Source: Clytia hemisphaerica
Lineage: Eukaryota; Cnidaria; Hydrozoa; Leptothecata; Clytiidae
Assembly (NCBI GenBank): GCA_902728285.1
Contig: CACVBU010000821.1
Span: forward strand, 731,450 to 795,449
Direction: 5' to 3'
DNA: 64,000 bases
Every line of letters starts with the position of its first letter. Position 1 is the first letter of the stretch. The notes under the pieces were generated by a model. The model did not search any database. It was not told the DNA's origin and was given only the letters and a program-made list of their open reading frames with translations. Of this stretch, positions 11,801-24,225 are shown in pieces. Position numbers and translations under genes: made by a program.

Positions 11801-14572
11801 ATGACAGGTCAAATATTGTGTAGCTGTTTGGTGCTTAATCTAATAGTGCTTATAGTAAGTGTTTTCCTTATCTTCATGTCCTGAAGGTTGGGAGTTGCTT
11901 GAGTAAATGAATGGATACGGGAATGTACACTCAAAAGGCTAAATTCCAGGAAAAAGCTCCGATAAGGGTCTTAAAATTCCTAATTTCTCCTCGATTTTGG
12001 CCCATATTTTCCAATATTTTTTATTTTTCCATATTTTCTAAAGATTGTATACAAGTACTATTTAACTTCAATCAATGTCATAATATTTGAGAAAATAGAG
12101 AAATTCCCACGAAATCTTACAACCACAAACGATTTGGAAGCGCTCTAAATTAGGTTAGAAGGGTAGAGTTTTAACATGAAACTTAGGACTTAGGAGGACC
12201 TTAGTATCCGAGGATCCGAAAGTCCAAGAATTGTCCAATAGGGCTCAGAATATAGCCTGGAAGTCTATAAACCCCTCCCGAATTGAAATATTCGAATACA
12301 TTTATCAATTAGCCCAAAAGCGACTTTCTCGCCCGAACTTTAGATTGCTAAAAACGAGAAATTAACCAAAATTCCCAATATATTTTGACCGAGATAGTTG
12401 GCAATCTACTGATAGTGCTCGTGTGAATTGATATTAATGATTATTTATAAATATTATTATTTATAAAAATTCCAAATATCAATAAGCGGGGGGGGGGGGT
12501 GGAATAAGAATGTCCTGGGTCGATAATTTTCGAAAAATTAATTAGCGGGGGGGGACGGCTATTAGGTACCCGAGAGTACGAATTCTTTTTTAATGAATTG
12601 ACTGAAATTTAATCTTGTTTAAGTCATGTCACCCAGCCAAAGCACCAAAAGAGCGTGATAGACGTCAACTGATGATGATGCAAGACCCTGGGTTGGTACA
12701 AGAAGAGGTAGCTTATATGAAAGAATGGGCTGACCAACCTGTTGAACTTGGTTTCTTTGTCAACTCTCGCCCAGCTGGTGATTCCGATGGTAAGGTTTTA
12801 CTCTGTGTCTTTTTTTATCCATTAACGTGATTATCAGATGATTTTTGATATTTGGCTTAGAGATAACTTTTATGGTCCAGAGAGACCCCTCTAAATCTTT
12901 TTTGATCCAATTTTTTTCAACCAATTTCAAATTCAACCTAAAGAAAGTGTACCCAGCTGGCACACAACGTTGTTTTAACGTTCATCTAAAGTTATATGGA
13001 GGTTGTGAGCGTTATATAAACGTTGAAACAACGTTGTGTGCCAGCTGGGTAAAGACTCATTTTTAGAGATTTCAAAGTCTCAGCTTTGGAAAAAAATTGG
13101 GTCAAAAGATTTAAAGATGTCTCTCTGGACCATAAAAGGTATCTCTAAGCCAAATATAAAAAATTATCTGATAATCACGTTAATGTTATGTTTACGCCAT
13201 GCCATAAAGCTTGTATTGGCAAAGCTTGACTCTAATTACATGTTGCTGATTTAGAAATAACTTTTTCTCGATAACTCAGTAACAAGAGTTCCTTTGCATT
13301 TTTCTTATCAGAAAGGGGAGGGGTACACTTTACAGCAAAACAGTGGTCTTTTTTAATGTCAGTGTTGTATACCTATTCTAATGATTTCAACTCGAGATTG
13401 TGGTCGAAGAAACTCGTTTTTTATGCAAACCGTTTCTTTTAGTCAGTGTTCTCAGGCTCTTAGTAAATTGATCTAAGAAAGCTCTTACTCAGCCCTGAAA
13501 GTATAGCTCAAACTTAAATTTGTCATTTTTCGGTCAGATAAAGTTCACCAAATCTTGCCCAGGTATTAATGAATGAATGTTCATTCGATAACTCTATTTT
13601 AGAACCTGCTCAATCAGCTGCACGCCGTAACCTGATCACTGATAAACCGTCAGCACATGACGAAGGAAGCGGTGCTGGTTCAGAATTCCGTCGTGACGAG
13701 ATCTTAAAAAAACCGACGGCACCTTTGAATAATGACGAAATGAACACACTAACTGGTGAAGTTAGGAGCAAACTCGAAAAATCCAAACCCATCGAACAAT
13801 CAGTAGAGGACCCTGGAGATAGAAGAAAGGTATTAATCAAATTCTTATTTTTTGTTGAAACTAATTAAATCTTAGATATTTATTGGTAGTACCTCTTTCA
13901 GGTTATAACGCAGAGTTTTACATTTGACTTTTGTTAATTCGAACTTGAACGGGGAATCTTAATTTTTCGTCGAATTACAGAGTGATTCGAATTATAGAAA
14001 GAATTGAATAATAAAGGTTTGAATGAGCAAGAGTCTATTGTATGTTCTTTTATACAAGGTACACGCTCACAAAACATTTTCTCTTTTTAAAATAGCTCAA
14101 GTAGAAGAAAAGAGATGAAGGCTTAAATATCCCTTCCCTGAATTGCTAAAACACACTATTAAGATTAAACCAGCAAGTTAGCTTCAATATATCTTTTTTT
14201 GAATGCCGTGAATTATAAATTTGTTTATTTTAGGCACGCTCTAGTGTCACGTGTCAGGGCCAAAAGGAATGGATTCAATGTGACGGCCCGTACGAACTCA
14301 TTAAAATACAAGACGCATTTTGGGGCCGCGATGACACGCAAACTTGTACCAAAAGTGACGTAGCACGTGGTTTCAAGACCGGTCAAAAGTGTGTTCAAGA
14401 AAGTGATAACGTGATGAAGAAAGTTCGTGAGGCGTGCGATAATGAAAACGTGTGCGAAGTCGTCGCTTCTAACATTTATTTCGATCAAACAGACTGTCCA
14501 GATGTTTATAAATTTTTAAGACTGAAATGGCAATGTGCTCCTAGTGAATCTAGGATCAAGGAAACAGCATAG
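11801..14572 (+). CDS. Secreted SUEL/rhamnose-binding lectin A
   Basis: Four exons: 11801-11854, 12624-12789, 13603-13829, 14234-14572. Together they make 786 nt and 261 aa, with phases 0, 1, 0 consistent. Residues 1-18 form a hydrophobic signal peptide (LVLNLIVLI). Residues 19-149 are charged and low-complexity, with EGSGAGSEF, a Ser-Gly site in an acidic setting. Residues 150-261 form one galactose/rhamnose-binding SUEL domain: start VTCQGQKEW, FWGRDD in the place of the YGR motif, and TDCPDVYKFLRL near the end, with the expected cysteine pattern. Such lectins bind L-rhamnose or D-galactose, usually outside the cell, in defence or development. The start follows a strong acceptor only 3 nt upstream. 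Its neighbour at 16831-18405 is a full-length paralogue. The lectin type is sure; the ligand is not known. Confidence 0.9.
12075..12393. mobile_element. Second copy of the GTCATAATATTTG MITE
   Basis: Direct-orientation relative of 7528-7834, diverged by substitutions and small indels, with ends ATGTCATAATATTTGAG and AATATATTTTGACC. It lies in intron 1 of lectin A. Two poly-G runs (12487-12498 and 12546-12554) follow in the same intron. Confidence 0.7.
12816..13192. mobile_element. Foldback element with a nested CCAGCTGG palindrome
   Basis: The outer arms are inverted copies: ATTAACGTGATTATCAGAT, GGCTTAGAGATA and TATGGTCCAGAGAGAC on the left, and their reverse complements on the right. Near the centre, at 12948-13053, lies a separate palindrome, TACCCAGCTGGCACACAACG to the matching CCAGCTGGGTA. 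It looks like one element inserted into another inside intron 2 of lectin A. A related half of the inner repeat lies at 15555-15660. Confidence 0.75.
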
Positions 14573-14673
14573 ATTACATAAATTACATAATTTTATCATT
14601 CACCAATGTTAGACGTGTACACTCTTCCCTGCAGAGAGAGAGAGTCAGGTCAATTTTGACGATGCGATGGACG

Positions 14674-14679
14674 AATAAA
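14674..14679 (+). terminator. Poly(A) signal of lectin A
   Basis: AATAAA about 100 nt after the TAG at 14570-14572, followed some 20 nt later by GT-rich sequence. It fits the 3' end of the lectin A transcript. Confidence 0.55.
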
Positions 14680-14804
14680 CGATTTGGAATGAAAATGTTT
14701 TTGTGTCCCACCACTGCACTTTTAGTTTTATGTATACAATCTGACGAATTACCAAATGGTATCAAAACAATTGAATGTTGGTTAAGTTATAGACTTTTTG
14801 AAAA

Positions 14805-15075
14805 AAATTAGACGTTCTTGGATGTTCTTGAAAACTACTTTACTTTTTTATTAGAACGACCAAAGCCTTTAGATGTTCTTAATTTTTCGGGTTTCAAGCC
14901 TAAAAGTTTTCTGAGCAAGTTCTTATTTTCAGCATTTTCTGAGTATTTTTGTACACTTTCCTAAGAAAACAGGTGTTTTAGAGCCCACGGAAGCCTTAAA
15001 ATGTTCTTAACTTGTTCTTAAGATTTTGGCCACCGAAACCTTATGTTCTTAAAATAGTTTATTCTTAAACAAAAA
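14805..15075. repeat. ATGTTCTTAA word repeat
   Basis: Variants of TAGATGTTCTTAA and ATGTTCTTAACTTG recur at irregular spacing, alternating with TTCAAGCC and TTTTCTGAG. Related words in both strands occur at 30560-30710, 49360-49450 and 50280-50350, so this is a dispersed element rather than a local satellite. Confidence 0.5.
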
Positions 15076-16767
15076 ACGTATACTCTTTATACAAAGTGAC
15101 GGTGACGATGAAAAAGACAAATTTAATTATAAATAACTTTACTCATGACAAGTCCCACATTGACATTGAAAAAGACGCTTTTTTCCTGTTCTCTAAGCTT
15201 TTGTACGTTGACAAAAAAAACTCAGAAAAATGAAAAACCACTTGTAGACAATAACTCTTGCTGTGACGCTTGTCAGAAGTATATAATTGGGATTTACTCA
15301 AAGTAGAACCAAAGATTTTGAACGAATGAATAATCATTTTAAAGTCACTTTAAAACAGTAACGAGGCCTTCAAAATCAACCAGTCCAATTCTCAATACTG
15401 TTTTATGCTGACTTTCAAACGATTAAACAATTTTATTTATTTTATGTGTAATATAGAAAATTATTGACAAAAATTTGACGATAAGGAAGATAAGTATACT
15501 CCAGAAGAATAATTATTATCACTGTTTGATTTTTTTTTGTTCAGGGACAGCGAGGGCTCCCAACTAACACATAACGTTGTTTCAACGTTCAATTAATGTT
15601 ACTGTGTGGACATTTAATGGACGTTGCTTTGGCGTTGCTTATGACAGTTTGTTGAAAAGGGTTCAATGGCCTACTAAATCTTACACTACAATCAGTTCAA
15701 TAATATATTGGCACCAGCCTAAAAAAGACACTGTGTTTACTCCCTTCCCTCTCCTAAATCCCATCCCTTCTAATTTCAATGATTGAAGAAGACAACAGGG
15801 CTGCAGACTCAACCATTGAAGCTTGGGGGGGGGAAGGGTGATAAGCTTTAACATCAAAAATCAATGTTTACTACCAAATATTTTTGCAGTAATTGTAGTA
15901 TTTTACCTTTTTAGACCCTGGGAGTCGATCTGATCTGATTTCTTAATAAACTAAATTCAATATTGTTGTTTAGGAAAAAATAGACAGCCATTATTGAAAA
16001 GCAGCTGTATCAAAATTCGAAATTCGAACGAATCTTTAAATCGAATCCATTGTTTTTATTGTGAACATTCGGCATGGAAATCACTCAACCATAAATATGA
16101 CATTATTCGAATTATGCTAAACAGTAAAAAATAACAAAGGCTAGTTTTTTCTAGAGACGGAAAAAATAATTGAATTTTTATTTCGAATTATCAATAAAAA
16201 TTTTATATTACGTCTTTGTTAAATTAATTTTTTGAAAGTGTTAAACGGTTTTGGATTGACTGAAAATTATTTATAGAGTTTGGCTTATTTTTTACAGAAA
16301 ATAAAGAAAATACAAAATATTTCATATTTCCTCGATGGAATTTTGAACCAGACGTTTTGGTAACAGGTTAGTTTACTTAAAACGTTTGTTTAACTTGGTT
16401 GCGGTTTAAAGAAATGAAAAGGTTTGTCTGGTTGGGTTGGTTAGGATCTCAAATACAAATAAAAAACTTTATGATATATGATATACTGTATACAGCTTCA
16501 CCGCTTCTCCTTGCATTATAACCTTGATTTTTTTGTTTTGGGAGCATTCGCATTGAGGATTTTTTCTTTCTTTTTCGATTCATATCATTCGCGAAGAGAT
16601 ATTTTTCAATTAAACTATCAACTTAACTGGTGTTTCTTTTGTAAAAATTTGGAAAAAATACAAAGACAATGGAGCGGTCTTTAGGGGAATTTCTAAAATT
16701 TAACTTTCAGTGCTAAGGGGTAAAGACCCTATTACTAAATATATCTCTCTTTTCTGTCTCGTTTTAG

Positions 16768-16830
16768 TTGACTTCAACTGAATGCATAACTGACAAACCA
16801 ACAAATTTACAGAACTAAAACGACACAAGA
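16768..16830 (+). promoter_or_regulatory. 5' UTR of lectin B with upstream acceptor
   Basis: A strong acceptor (TCTCTCTTTTCTGTCTCG, then TTTTAG) ends at 16767, 63 nt before the ATG. A second, weaker AG (AATTTACAG) lies 20 nt before it. The leader is therefore spliced, either to an unseen 5' UTR exon or to a trans-spliced leader. Confidence 0.5.
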
Positions 16831-18405
16831 ATGAAACCTGTACTACATTTGATCTTTCTGACTCTTCTTATTTCTTGCACCGTGAGTAAACCTTTTCAGA
16901 ACTTTTATTTCACAAATTTACAAATTTATAAATTAATTTCAGCATTAGTGTTGGACCAGCTACGTTAACTAAGCACTTGAAACTAAAAATATTGCTATAT
17001 TTTTTAAAAATAAAACTGATTCGATGGATTGATTGAAGGTTTTTGGTAGAGTTTTAAGGTACTCATCTCTTGACAAAGCTTTCTATAACATTTTTACAGT
17101 ACGCAAGTTTACTTGACTTTTTACGACTCGAACGAAAACGACGACAATTTGACTGTTGTTCACCACCTGCTATCACCACATGCTGTGCTGCTGAAAATAA
17201 CGCCGCTATGATGGCGGCACCAATGGCTGAAGCTGCCACTCCATTGAGTTGTTGTGCACCGCCAGCAATCACAACTTGCTGTGACACAACAGGTGCTGCA
17301 GCAGCCCCAGCGGCTCCACCGACCGCATCAATGGACGAAGAAAGTAGAGATATGTTTAATGCATGGAATGCACCAGTCAGTTTAGGAGTCTTCATCAATC
17401 CAGAAGCTACTCCAGATGACACCGGAAAAGCCTCAAAACGTACGGAGACACCCTTCCATCAAAGTGAAGGTAGTGGATCAGGCAGTGGTGGTTCTTTTTT
17501 CGCTTCCGATAGCGCTAAAAGAGATGAAGTTCCAAAACCAGTCGAAGATAAGAAACCAGAGGAAAAGAAAGATGAAAACGTTAAGAAAAGCATCATTGAA
17601 AGCGTTCCAACTTCCACCAAAAATATTGCCATTCAAGCTGAAAAGAAAACCACGATTGAGAGTAATGAACGGAAATCAGAATTGAGCGCCAAAGCTTCCA
17701 AAATTGAAGAAGTGCAAGGTGAAAAGAACGAGAAGGTGAGATAAAGCTTTTTCTTTTCGAATCTGTCATATTGAATTTTGTTTTTTTGTTTCTCTCCAAA
17801 GCTAAAGCGTAAGTCAGGTGCCAGAGTTCGTGTAGGACAGAAGACCTTGTGTGTACTTTTGAATGAGAATTAATTGTAAATTTGGTCATCACCATCTCGT
17901 GTGTTCTTGTGTTAGAAATTTCTTAGAGCAATTTTCTTTGGCTTTTCGATAAAAAAGGTATACTCAGGGTAGCTGTTGCAAGTCTTAAGCCTCTAAAGGT
18001 TATCTTATAATAATTTTAGGCTAATTTTGCTGAAGATATTTCACCTAAAACTTTCTATTATTTTACTTCCAGCGCCAAACCACAGTCACGTGTCAAGGTC
18101 AAAAAGATTGGTTACAATGTCCAACATACCAATTAATCAAGATCAAAGATGCTTTCTGGGGACGAGATGATGAAAAAACCTGCACCAGGTCACATACCGA
18201 GCGTTCAATCTCAGCTAACAAAATGTGCGCTCAAGACGAAAGTAACACCATGGCTAAATTACAGAACGCATGTGATGGAGAGAGCGCGTGCGAATTGGTC
18301 GCTTCGCCTGTTTATTTTGACCGCACGGACTGTCCAGATGTGTATAAGTTTTTGAGAGTGGATTGGGAATGTGACCATAGTGAGTCGAGAATCAAGAGTA
18401 AATAA
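16831..18405 (+). CDS. Secreted SUEL/rhamnose-binding lectin B
   Basis: Three exons: 16831-16881, 17100-17735, 18073-18405, all phase 0, giving 339 aa. Residues 1-17 are a signal peptide (VLHLIFLTLLISC). Residues 36-46 and 68-78 are two copies of CC-x-PPAITTCC separated by an Ala-rich stretch. Then come a segment shared with lectin A (SLGVFIN here, ELGFFVN there), the Ser-Gly run EGSGSGSGG, and a Lys/Glu-rich linker to residue 229. Residues 230-339 form the SUEL domain (VTCQGQKDW, FWGRDD, TDCPDVYKFLRV). The intron just before the domain is phase 0 in both genes, so they arose by tandem duplication and then diverged in the N-terminal half. The double-cysteine motif is absent from lectin A. It is probably disulfide-linked and extracellular; the ligand is unknown. 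Confidence 0.9.
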
Positions 18406-18406
18406 A
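18401..18406 (+). terminator. Possible poly(A) signal overlapping the lectin B stop
   Basis: AATAAA spans the TAA stop at 18403-18405. No other canonical hexamer is seen in the next 100 nt, though ATTAAA occurs shortly after. Which one is used cannot be told. Confidence 0.3.
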
Positions 18407-18686
18407 TTGATCATACTTTATCAGTACAATTAAATAGATCTTATACTAAATCCTTGGACATTAATAGAGTTTGGTGTGTTAGATTATGCTGATTCATCAT
18501 ATGACGTAAAGCAATACAAGCCAAACGTAAATTTCCTCCAAATATTGAGATCTGGGAACATGTAGGCAGTCTACTCTCTAATTAGTTTACGTCAAATGAA
18601 AATTTGGGGTTTACACAAAACGCTAAAAACACTTTGGGGAACGGAAAAAGCTATTCATTTTCTCCCCTTTAAAGAGTATCTAAAAC

Positions 18687-18870
18687 CATTGATTTCAATG
18701 CCCCGAAGGGGCTAGATCCGAAATGAAGCCATTTAATTCCCATCCAGAAAACTTGACTCGTGTGTTTTTCTTCTAAATGCGGGGTAAACTTAAGGCTTCA
18801 TTTTTTTGCTTGAGAAAGGTTAAAGATCTCTCTCTAACTCTCTAGCCCCTTCAGAGCTTCAAATTCAATG
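18687..18870. repeat. Foldback with GCCCCGAAGGGGCTAGAT end
   Basis: The left end is ATTTCAATGCCCCGAAGGGG and the right end CTAGCCCCTTCAGAGCTTC ... AATTCAATG, an imperfect inverted copy. The AGCCCGAAGGGCTAGATC core also marks elements at 27656, 29375 and 43099. Confidence 0.6.
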
Positions 18871-19227
18871 TCTAAAAGTTGAAGAAGTGGATAATTGAAT
18901 AGACTCTGTCCGTTATTCTAAGATTACCCAAATTTTCATAGTGTACTACACTAATTAGAGATTTTATTGCATGTGTTTTGTGCATGGATGTAAAGAAAGT
19001 ATGGCAAAACATCGGAAGAGATTTACTATGCGAGTTATGCCTCTTCTTGACATGAACTCTGGTGGAAAATTTGCCCATCTCTTTATGAAATGAATTTTTG
19101 TTTATAAAAAAAGTCATGAATAAATATTTTTGGTAGAAGTTTTTATGATAAAACCCCTTTTTGTATAACATTTGTAGATTATTGTGTTTCCATGAAAAAA
19201 GATTTTATAGTCCAGAGTGAAAACATT

Positions 19228-19690
19228 GCTGATATTCGATTACAGTCCGAAGGGCATTCATATGGTCCGACCAACGGCATGTGCCTCCCTTAAGGGTAGG
19301 TTTTTCGAGACCCTCGAAATGCATTGTAAGGGTGTACTTTTGATAGAGCGCACTTAAAGTGTCTTCTTTTAGCTGTACACTGTAAGGGTGTATCTGGGGA
19401 TTGCTGAGTCGCAAGTCTAACTGTAAAAATCTTATATATCTTTATAGTTTTGACTCGCACCCATTTTGATTTGTTTTGCACATTGTGTCGACATTTCAGG
19501 CTCATTTTTGACTGGCATTAGAAAAATAAGATATACAACCAAACAACACTGTAAGGGTCAGAAACGATCGGTAAAATGCACTGTAAGGGTCTCTTTTCAC
19601 TACTCAAGAGCTGCACTGTAAGGGCCGATTTCGAAAGCCAATATTTTGGCGGCAGATGCCGTTGTTTAGAAATCGAGAGATCCCGCACCC
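19228..19690. repeat. CACTGTAAGGGT word repeat
   Basis: CACTGTAAGGGT or a one-base variant occurs at about 19325, 19379, 19549, 19581 and 19613, at irregular spacing, with unrelated sequence between copies. The reverse complement (ACCCTTACRGTGCA) recurs in the element at 38640-38960 and once near 8642. Confidence 0.65.
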
Positions 19691-20139
19691 CCGGATTACA
19701 GTCGAGCCTCTTACGCTGATAGAGCAGGACAGGATTAACAAAATGGTTTCTCAAATTGTAGGGTAGTAGGAAAAGGTTTGTTTTTTTTACACAGCATATT
19801 TTATTCAAATGTAAGCAAATATTAGAAGATGCGTTAGTTAAGTGATGTTCGTGCGTTAAGTTAAAACTCTAACAACCTTTACTTACCGTGAAAAGCACAG
19901 GTCGAAATCATATATCGACGCTGTGCCGACGAATCGAGATTCTATTCAGTGCGCAATCAACGAAGGCAAAAGTAACCATGACGACCATCCAAGATCTTGG
20001 ATGAGATTCAACTTGATATTTTTATTCCCGTGATATTGGGCGCTGTTTCATTGAATTTTCATACAATGGGAATGGGAAAAACGGCAAAATTTGAAAAAGA
20101 GCCCTTGGGAAAGCTTCTTCTAAATGAGGGTGGACGAGC

Positions 20140-20900
20140 TTAATTTGGTGCTTCACCCCCTTGAATTTAAGAGTAACTTCTCACCCCCTGGAAAATGAAA
20201 AAATACTCGTTTAGACCCCCTAGAAATTCTTCTCGAGTTCATGATTTGCTCCCGGGGGGGACTAAAGGTAAACAACCCACCGTACGTGTGCGGCCCTTTA
20301 CCTTTAGATTCCCTTTTCCAAGCCGTGAGTGTCCCCTGGAGAGAGAAGCTTACCATAGTCTTGCCATTTCACGCTAAGTTCCACCACAGCCATTTTTCTA
20401 TCGAAAAAAGGAACAAGGTTTTCCATACCTTATCGTGGAAAAAATGTCAGGGGAAAGTGATGAAAATTTTGAGGGGGTGACGAAATTTTTCCCCGACGAA
20501 ATATCTCCCCGACATTTTATCACCCGACCAAAACTTGTACCCAATTTTTTTATCCCCGACCAAAACAATTACCCGAAATTTTATACCGTAACCAAAATTC
20601 TAATCTAATTTTTTTACACCTTTATTTACCAACTAAATGAGGGCTTTAAACGTCGAATTACAAGATCCATTTATCTTCCTTATTTGCCTCTACAGTATAA
20701 CAACAATCCAAAGCAAAAGTTCCCTCAACAATATCAAAAACGCCCCAAAATACTCATAGTCATAATCGCAAAAATTCGAATACCTTATCGGGGAAAACTT
20801 CGTCGGGGAAAAGTGACGAAATTTTGGCCAAGTGACGAATATTTTTCCGCCCTGACGAAAATTCTCCCCGACGAAGTTTTCCCCGACAATTAAAAGGTAT
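20140..20900. repeat. CCCCCTGGAA and CCCCGACGAA word repeats
   Basis: From 20150 to about 20270 ACCCCCTGGAAA-like words recur, resembling the interior of the element at 38223-38511. From about 20470 to 20900 the word TCCCCGACGAAATTTT recurs in both orientations, with GTCGGGGAAAACTTCGTCG near 20795 facing CGACGAAGTTTTCCCCGAC near 20870. These are probably two adjacent non-autonomous elements. Confidence 0.55.
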
Positions 20901-23562
20901 AGTACTGCGCCGGTTTTATAGAGGTCAGTGCTTTTGTTATTGTTTACCCATGATGGTATCCCAAGCTTCGGAATATTGAAAATCTTGAACAAATCGCTGC
21001 ACTCATTCAACAAACAACATTCAATTTGAATGTTGGTCTATGATGGGTTAGTGTGTAGTACTTTTTTCTTTCGAATCATCGATTGACGATCATTGATCTT
21101 TTTTTATTTTACCTTTGCACCGATTTTTATTTTTTCTTGTACTGTAGCTGTTGCCTGGTGCCTTGAAATATGTTTTTTTTTCTTTTAAAATGATTTGTGG
21201 TGACAGTAATTAACAAATTAACAAATGGTAATGACTTCCTTTTACCTAATTTTATTTTAAATGGTTGCAATACTTTTTTGCTTGCTAGACTTTGTTTTTT
21301 ACTGTTTACTGTCCTGTTTTATTGTCTATACCATCTAGTATAGAGTTCATTCAGTTCTTATCTTGGATATTTCATTATTTTTAAACCATACAGAGGTGCA
21401 GCAGGCCAGCCAGGGAAAATAGATGAGACGACTGACTTTTGTTGCATTCATAATGGCACTCATTATGAAATTTTGCATAATGATGGCTAAAATTTAAAAT
21501 TTTATTCCGTCAACACTTACTGCTCTTACTTGCCTTGGGACTATCTGACAAAACATATATGGGACGGTAATTTAGCCACAATTTCACCCGAACCTCCAAA
21601 GTCATTTGATTTGAGTCAATGAACGGCGTATTAAAAAACAGTGTAGCTGGAACCTCGATATTCCAAGATTAGAAAAAGCTATACCTGTTATCTTTTTTCT
21701 TTAAAGAATCAACAAGCCATCAACATCGATTAATTCCACACATTTCCTCAGAAACTTTTAAAATCATCTGCCATTATGACTTTCTTGAAGCCGTTCTGAA
21801 ATGAACCAATCAGGTTATGTATCGGAATTCCTATGGGAGTTCTTTTCCGAAATCATTGGTTTTTTATTTAACCAGAATTTTAAATTTGGGCTCATAAATA
21901 CTTAAATAAATAAGTTAATAATATTCAATATACTATTTGTATCTCTTAAAAAATAAACACTTACAGAGCGACATTGTTTATCATTTGGAATACCCCCGTA
22001 TTTGGACCATTCTATTGTGGGCGCAAAATAGGGCGGAAACTAAGTAGCACCCTCAGTGCAAGATTGCCGCCTCATCTCTATTCGCCCGCACGAGAATGCG
22101 AGCTAATCATTTTTTTCTCGCGCGCTCGAGGGGAAAAGGAAAGTGATCGATATTCTTTGAAGGAAAAACTTCAGAAACAAACCCAAAGACCAAAAGATGT
22201 ATTTTGTGTTTAGAATCGATCCTGTGAAGATGAAAAGATTTTTGCTTTGCGTTTTTTTCGGAACGCTGAAAAACTCTAATTTCGATTTTCCTTTAAGGTA
22301 AAGAGGTTGCGAGATTTGGGTTAGCGAGGCAAAAATTGCTAAAAAGCTGGTAAAATCGTAATCCCCTAAAATTGAAGTTCCAGCCTCACTGAAAAATATA
22401 TACAATTTTTCTCTTTCGCACTGATCGAGTAGGCTTTTAAATTGAAATATGAAAGTTGTTCCGTAATGGAGCACACATGAGTGTCTGGAACGAAGAAGAA
22501 CAAATAAGTGGCAAAACGATGAGCGTTGTTTGACGTCACGTCACTCGTTATTTGTTAATCCCACTGAATCCCATTGGGCGACAGGCGGTTAGGCGGCAGG
22601 CATTCTGTAATTCTCCAAACGGCGTCCAGTCATTTTGAATGAAAACAAAAAAGTTAAAAAGGGTGCGCTATCAGTGAAAGTTATTGTGACATGTTATGAC
22701 AGAAAGTATGATTGATAAACTTATTTTTGAAGTTATCAAAATAATTTTGTTGTCAAAGAGATTTAACAGTAAGTGAAAATACAGGCCAGATATCAAACAA
22801 TCCCATGTTTCGACCAATCGTCCCAAGTTAGAGCAGTTGGGGGCAATGCTAATATAATAATTATAATTTAGGATGGAGAATGTGATGGTCTAACAAATTG
22901 CTCTAGCATATTACAATTGTCAGTACAGTACAAAAACAGGATAAATTACCTTATCCTTAGCACCTACGTAACCGCTGTGTCATGTACACTAACATTCTCC
23001 CAAATGAGCACGCGATAACGCTGTAAATCTTCCAGCATGACATGCTATAAAGTATTGGGGTTTTATTTCCATTATAAGGAGCAAATAATTTTTCCTTCCC
23101 AAATGGCTGGAGTATAATTGAATATGTATTGAACTGAGTCAATAGGTTGTTGGGTTCTCCCAAATGACTACTTTAAAACTAATTTACTCTGATTGGTGAA
23201 TGCATTGTCATCATTTGAGGTTATTCACAAGTTAATTATGTAGCTATAAGTTCTGAGTAGGTAACAAACATATCCAGTACCGATAACCTCTAATACCCAG
23301 ACCATCCATTAATAAAAATACATAGTAATATCAACTAGAAACAAAAGTTCGGTTTCTATGAAATTACGCTCCATTCAATAGTCCACTATTTCTAAATCTC
23401 TCAAAATTCTGTACGCAGCAGCACTAAGCCAGTGAGTTGTAGGGGAGTTACACTCATCACTCAAAAAACTGATTTGGTAGGGAAACCATCGCATGCGAGA
23501 TGACGTCATTTAAATGAACTCCTTCTTAAATGTTTTCACTGAAACATGATCATTATAACATT

Positions 23563-23747
23563 GAATAGACCTTTTTTTAAAGAGGCAGCCATGTTGAATA
23601 ATTATGTACTCCAGCATAAATACAATGATACAGATGCATAATTTTTAAAATATGCATGATACAGTAATTATGCATGGCTATATCATTGTTTTTATGCTGG
23701 AGTACATAATTATTCAACATGGCTGCTTCTTTAAAAAAAGGTCTATT
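23563..23747. mobile_element. 185-bp near-perfect palindrome
   Basis: The arms run from AATAGACC, an AT run, then GCAGCCATGTTGAATAATTA and GTACTCCAGCATAAA to the matching right arm ending GGTCTATT. Each arm is about 65 bp with few mismatches, and the loop is about 50 bp. It is a compact MITE-like foldback whose high arm identity suggests it is fairly young. Confidence 0.8.
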
Positions 23748-24225
23748 GGTTGATTTATGCATGGCAGTGCTTTTATTATATATGATTTCATCATAGTAGA
23801 ATTTGTGGATTTCGTAAGTCAAGGTTTGTTTTGATTAAATTCTTTTTTTTAATTAATTTTAATGATCAGAAAATTTTGTGGTTTGAAGGGGATAATTGTT
23901 GCTCCTCACTTATGAAAATAACCTCATTTGATTGTATCCCTTTAATCTAAATACCATATTGCCTCCAAAATTTTTTGATACCGTAACTTAGTGTAGTGGT
24001 ATATTGCCTTGTCTAATTCCTTCATAGCAACTATCTTTAAATCTCCTAATACCATGGAATACTAGAAAGCTAAAAAAAGATTTTTTTATACTAATTTTTT
24101 CTGAATTCTTTGCAAGTTTCATAAAAATCACTTAAAATCACTTAATGTTATACTGTACTGTTTGAATCATTCAAATATTAGATCAATTCCAATGTTAGGA
24201 ATAAAAATATGAGCCATTTGGGATT

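Larger units (their letters stand above)
14573..16767. other. Spacer between lectin genes
   Basis: No gene recognised. It holds the lectin A 3' UTR, a stretch at about 14805-15075 in which ATGTTCTTAA-type words recur in both orientations, an AACGTTGTTTCAACGTT palindromic fragment near 15580, a poly-G run at 15823-15831, and AT-rich unique sequence. Confidence 0.55.
18406..24225. other. Gene-poor stretch
   Basis: No exon model could be supported on either strand. The stretch contains foldback or word-repeat elements at 18687-18870, 19228-19690, 20140-20900 and 23563-23747, with AT-rich filler between. ORFs in 20.1-21.0 kb and 22.1-22.5 kb show repeat-derived or biased sequence without a recognisable domain. 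Confidence 0.55.
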
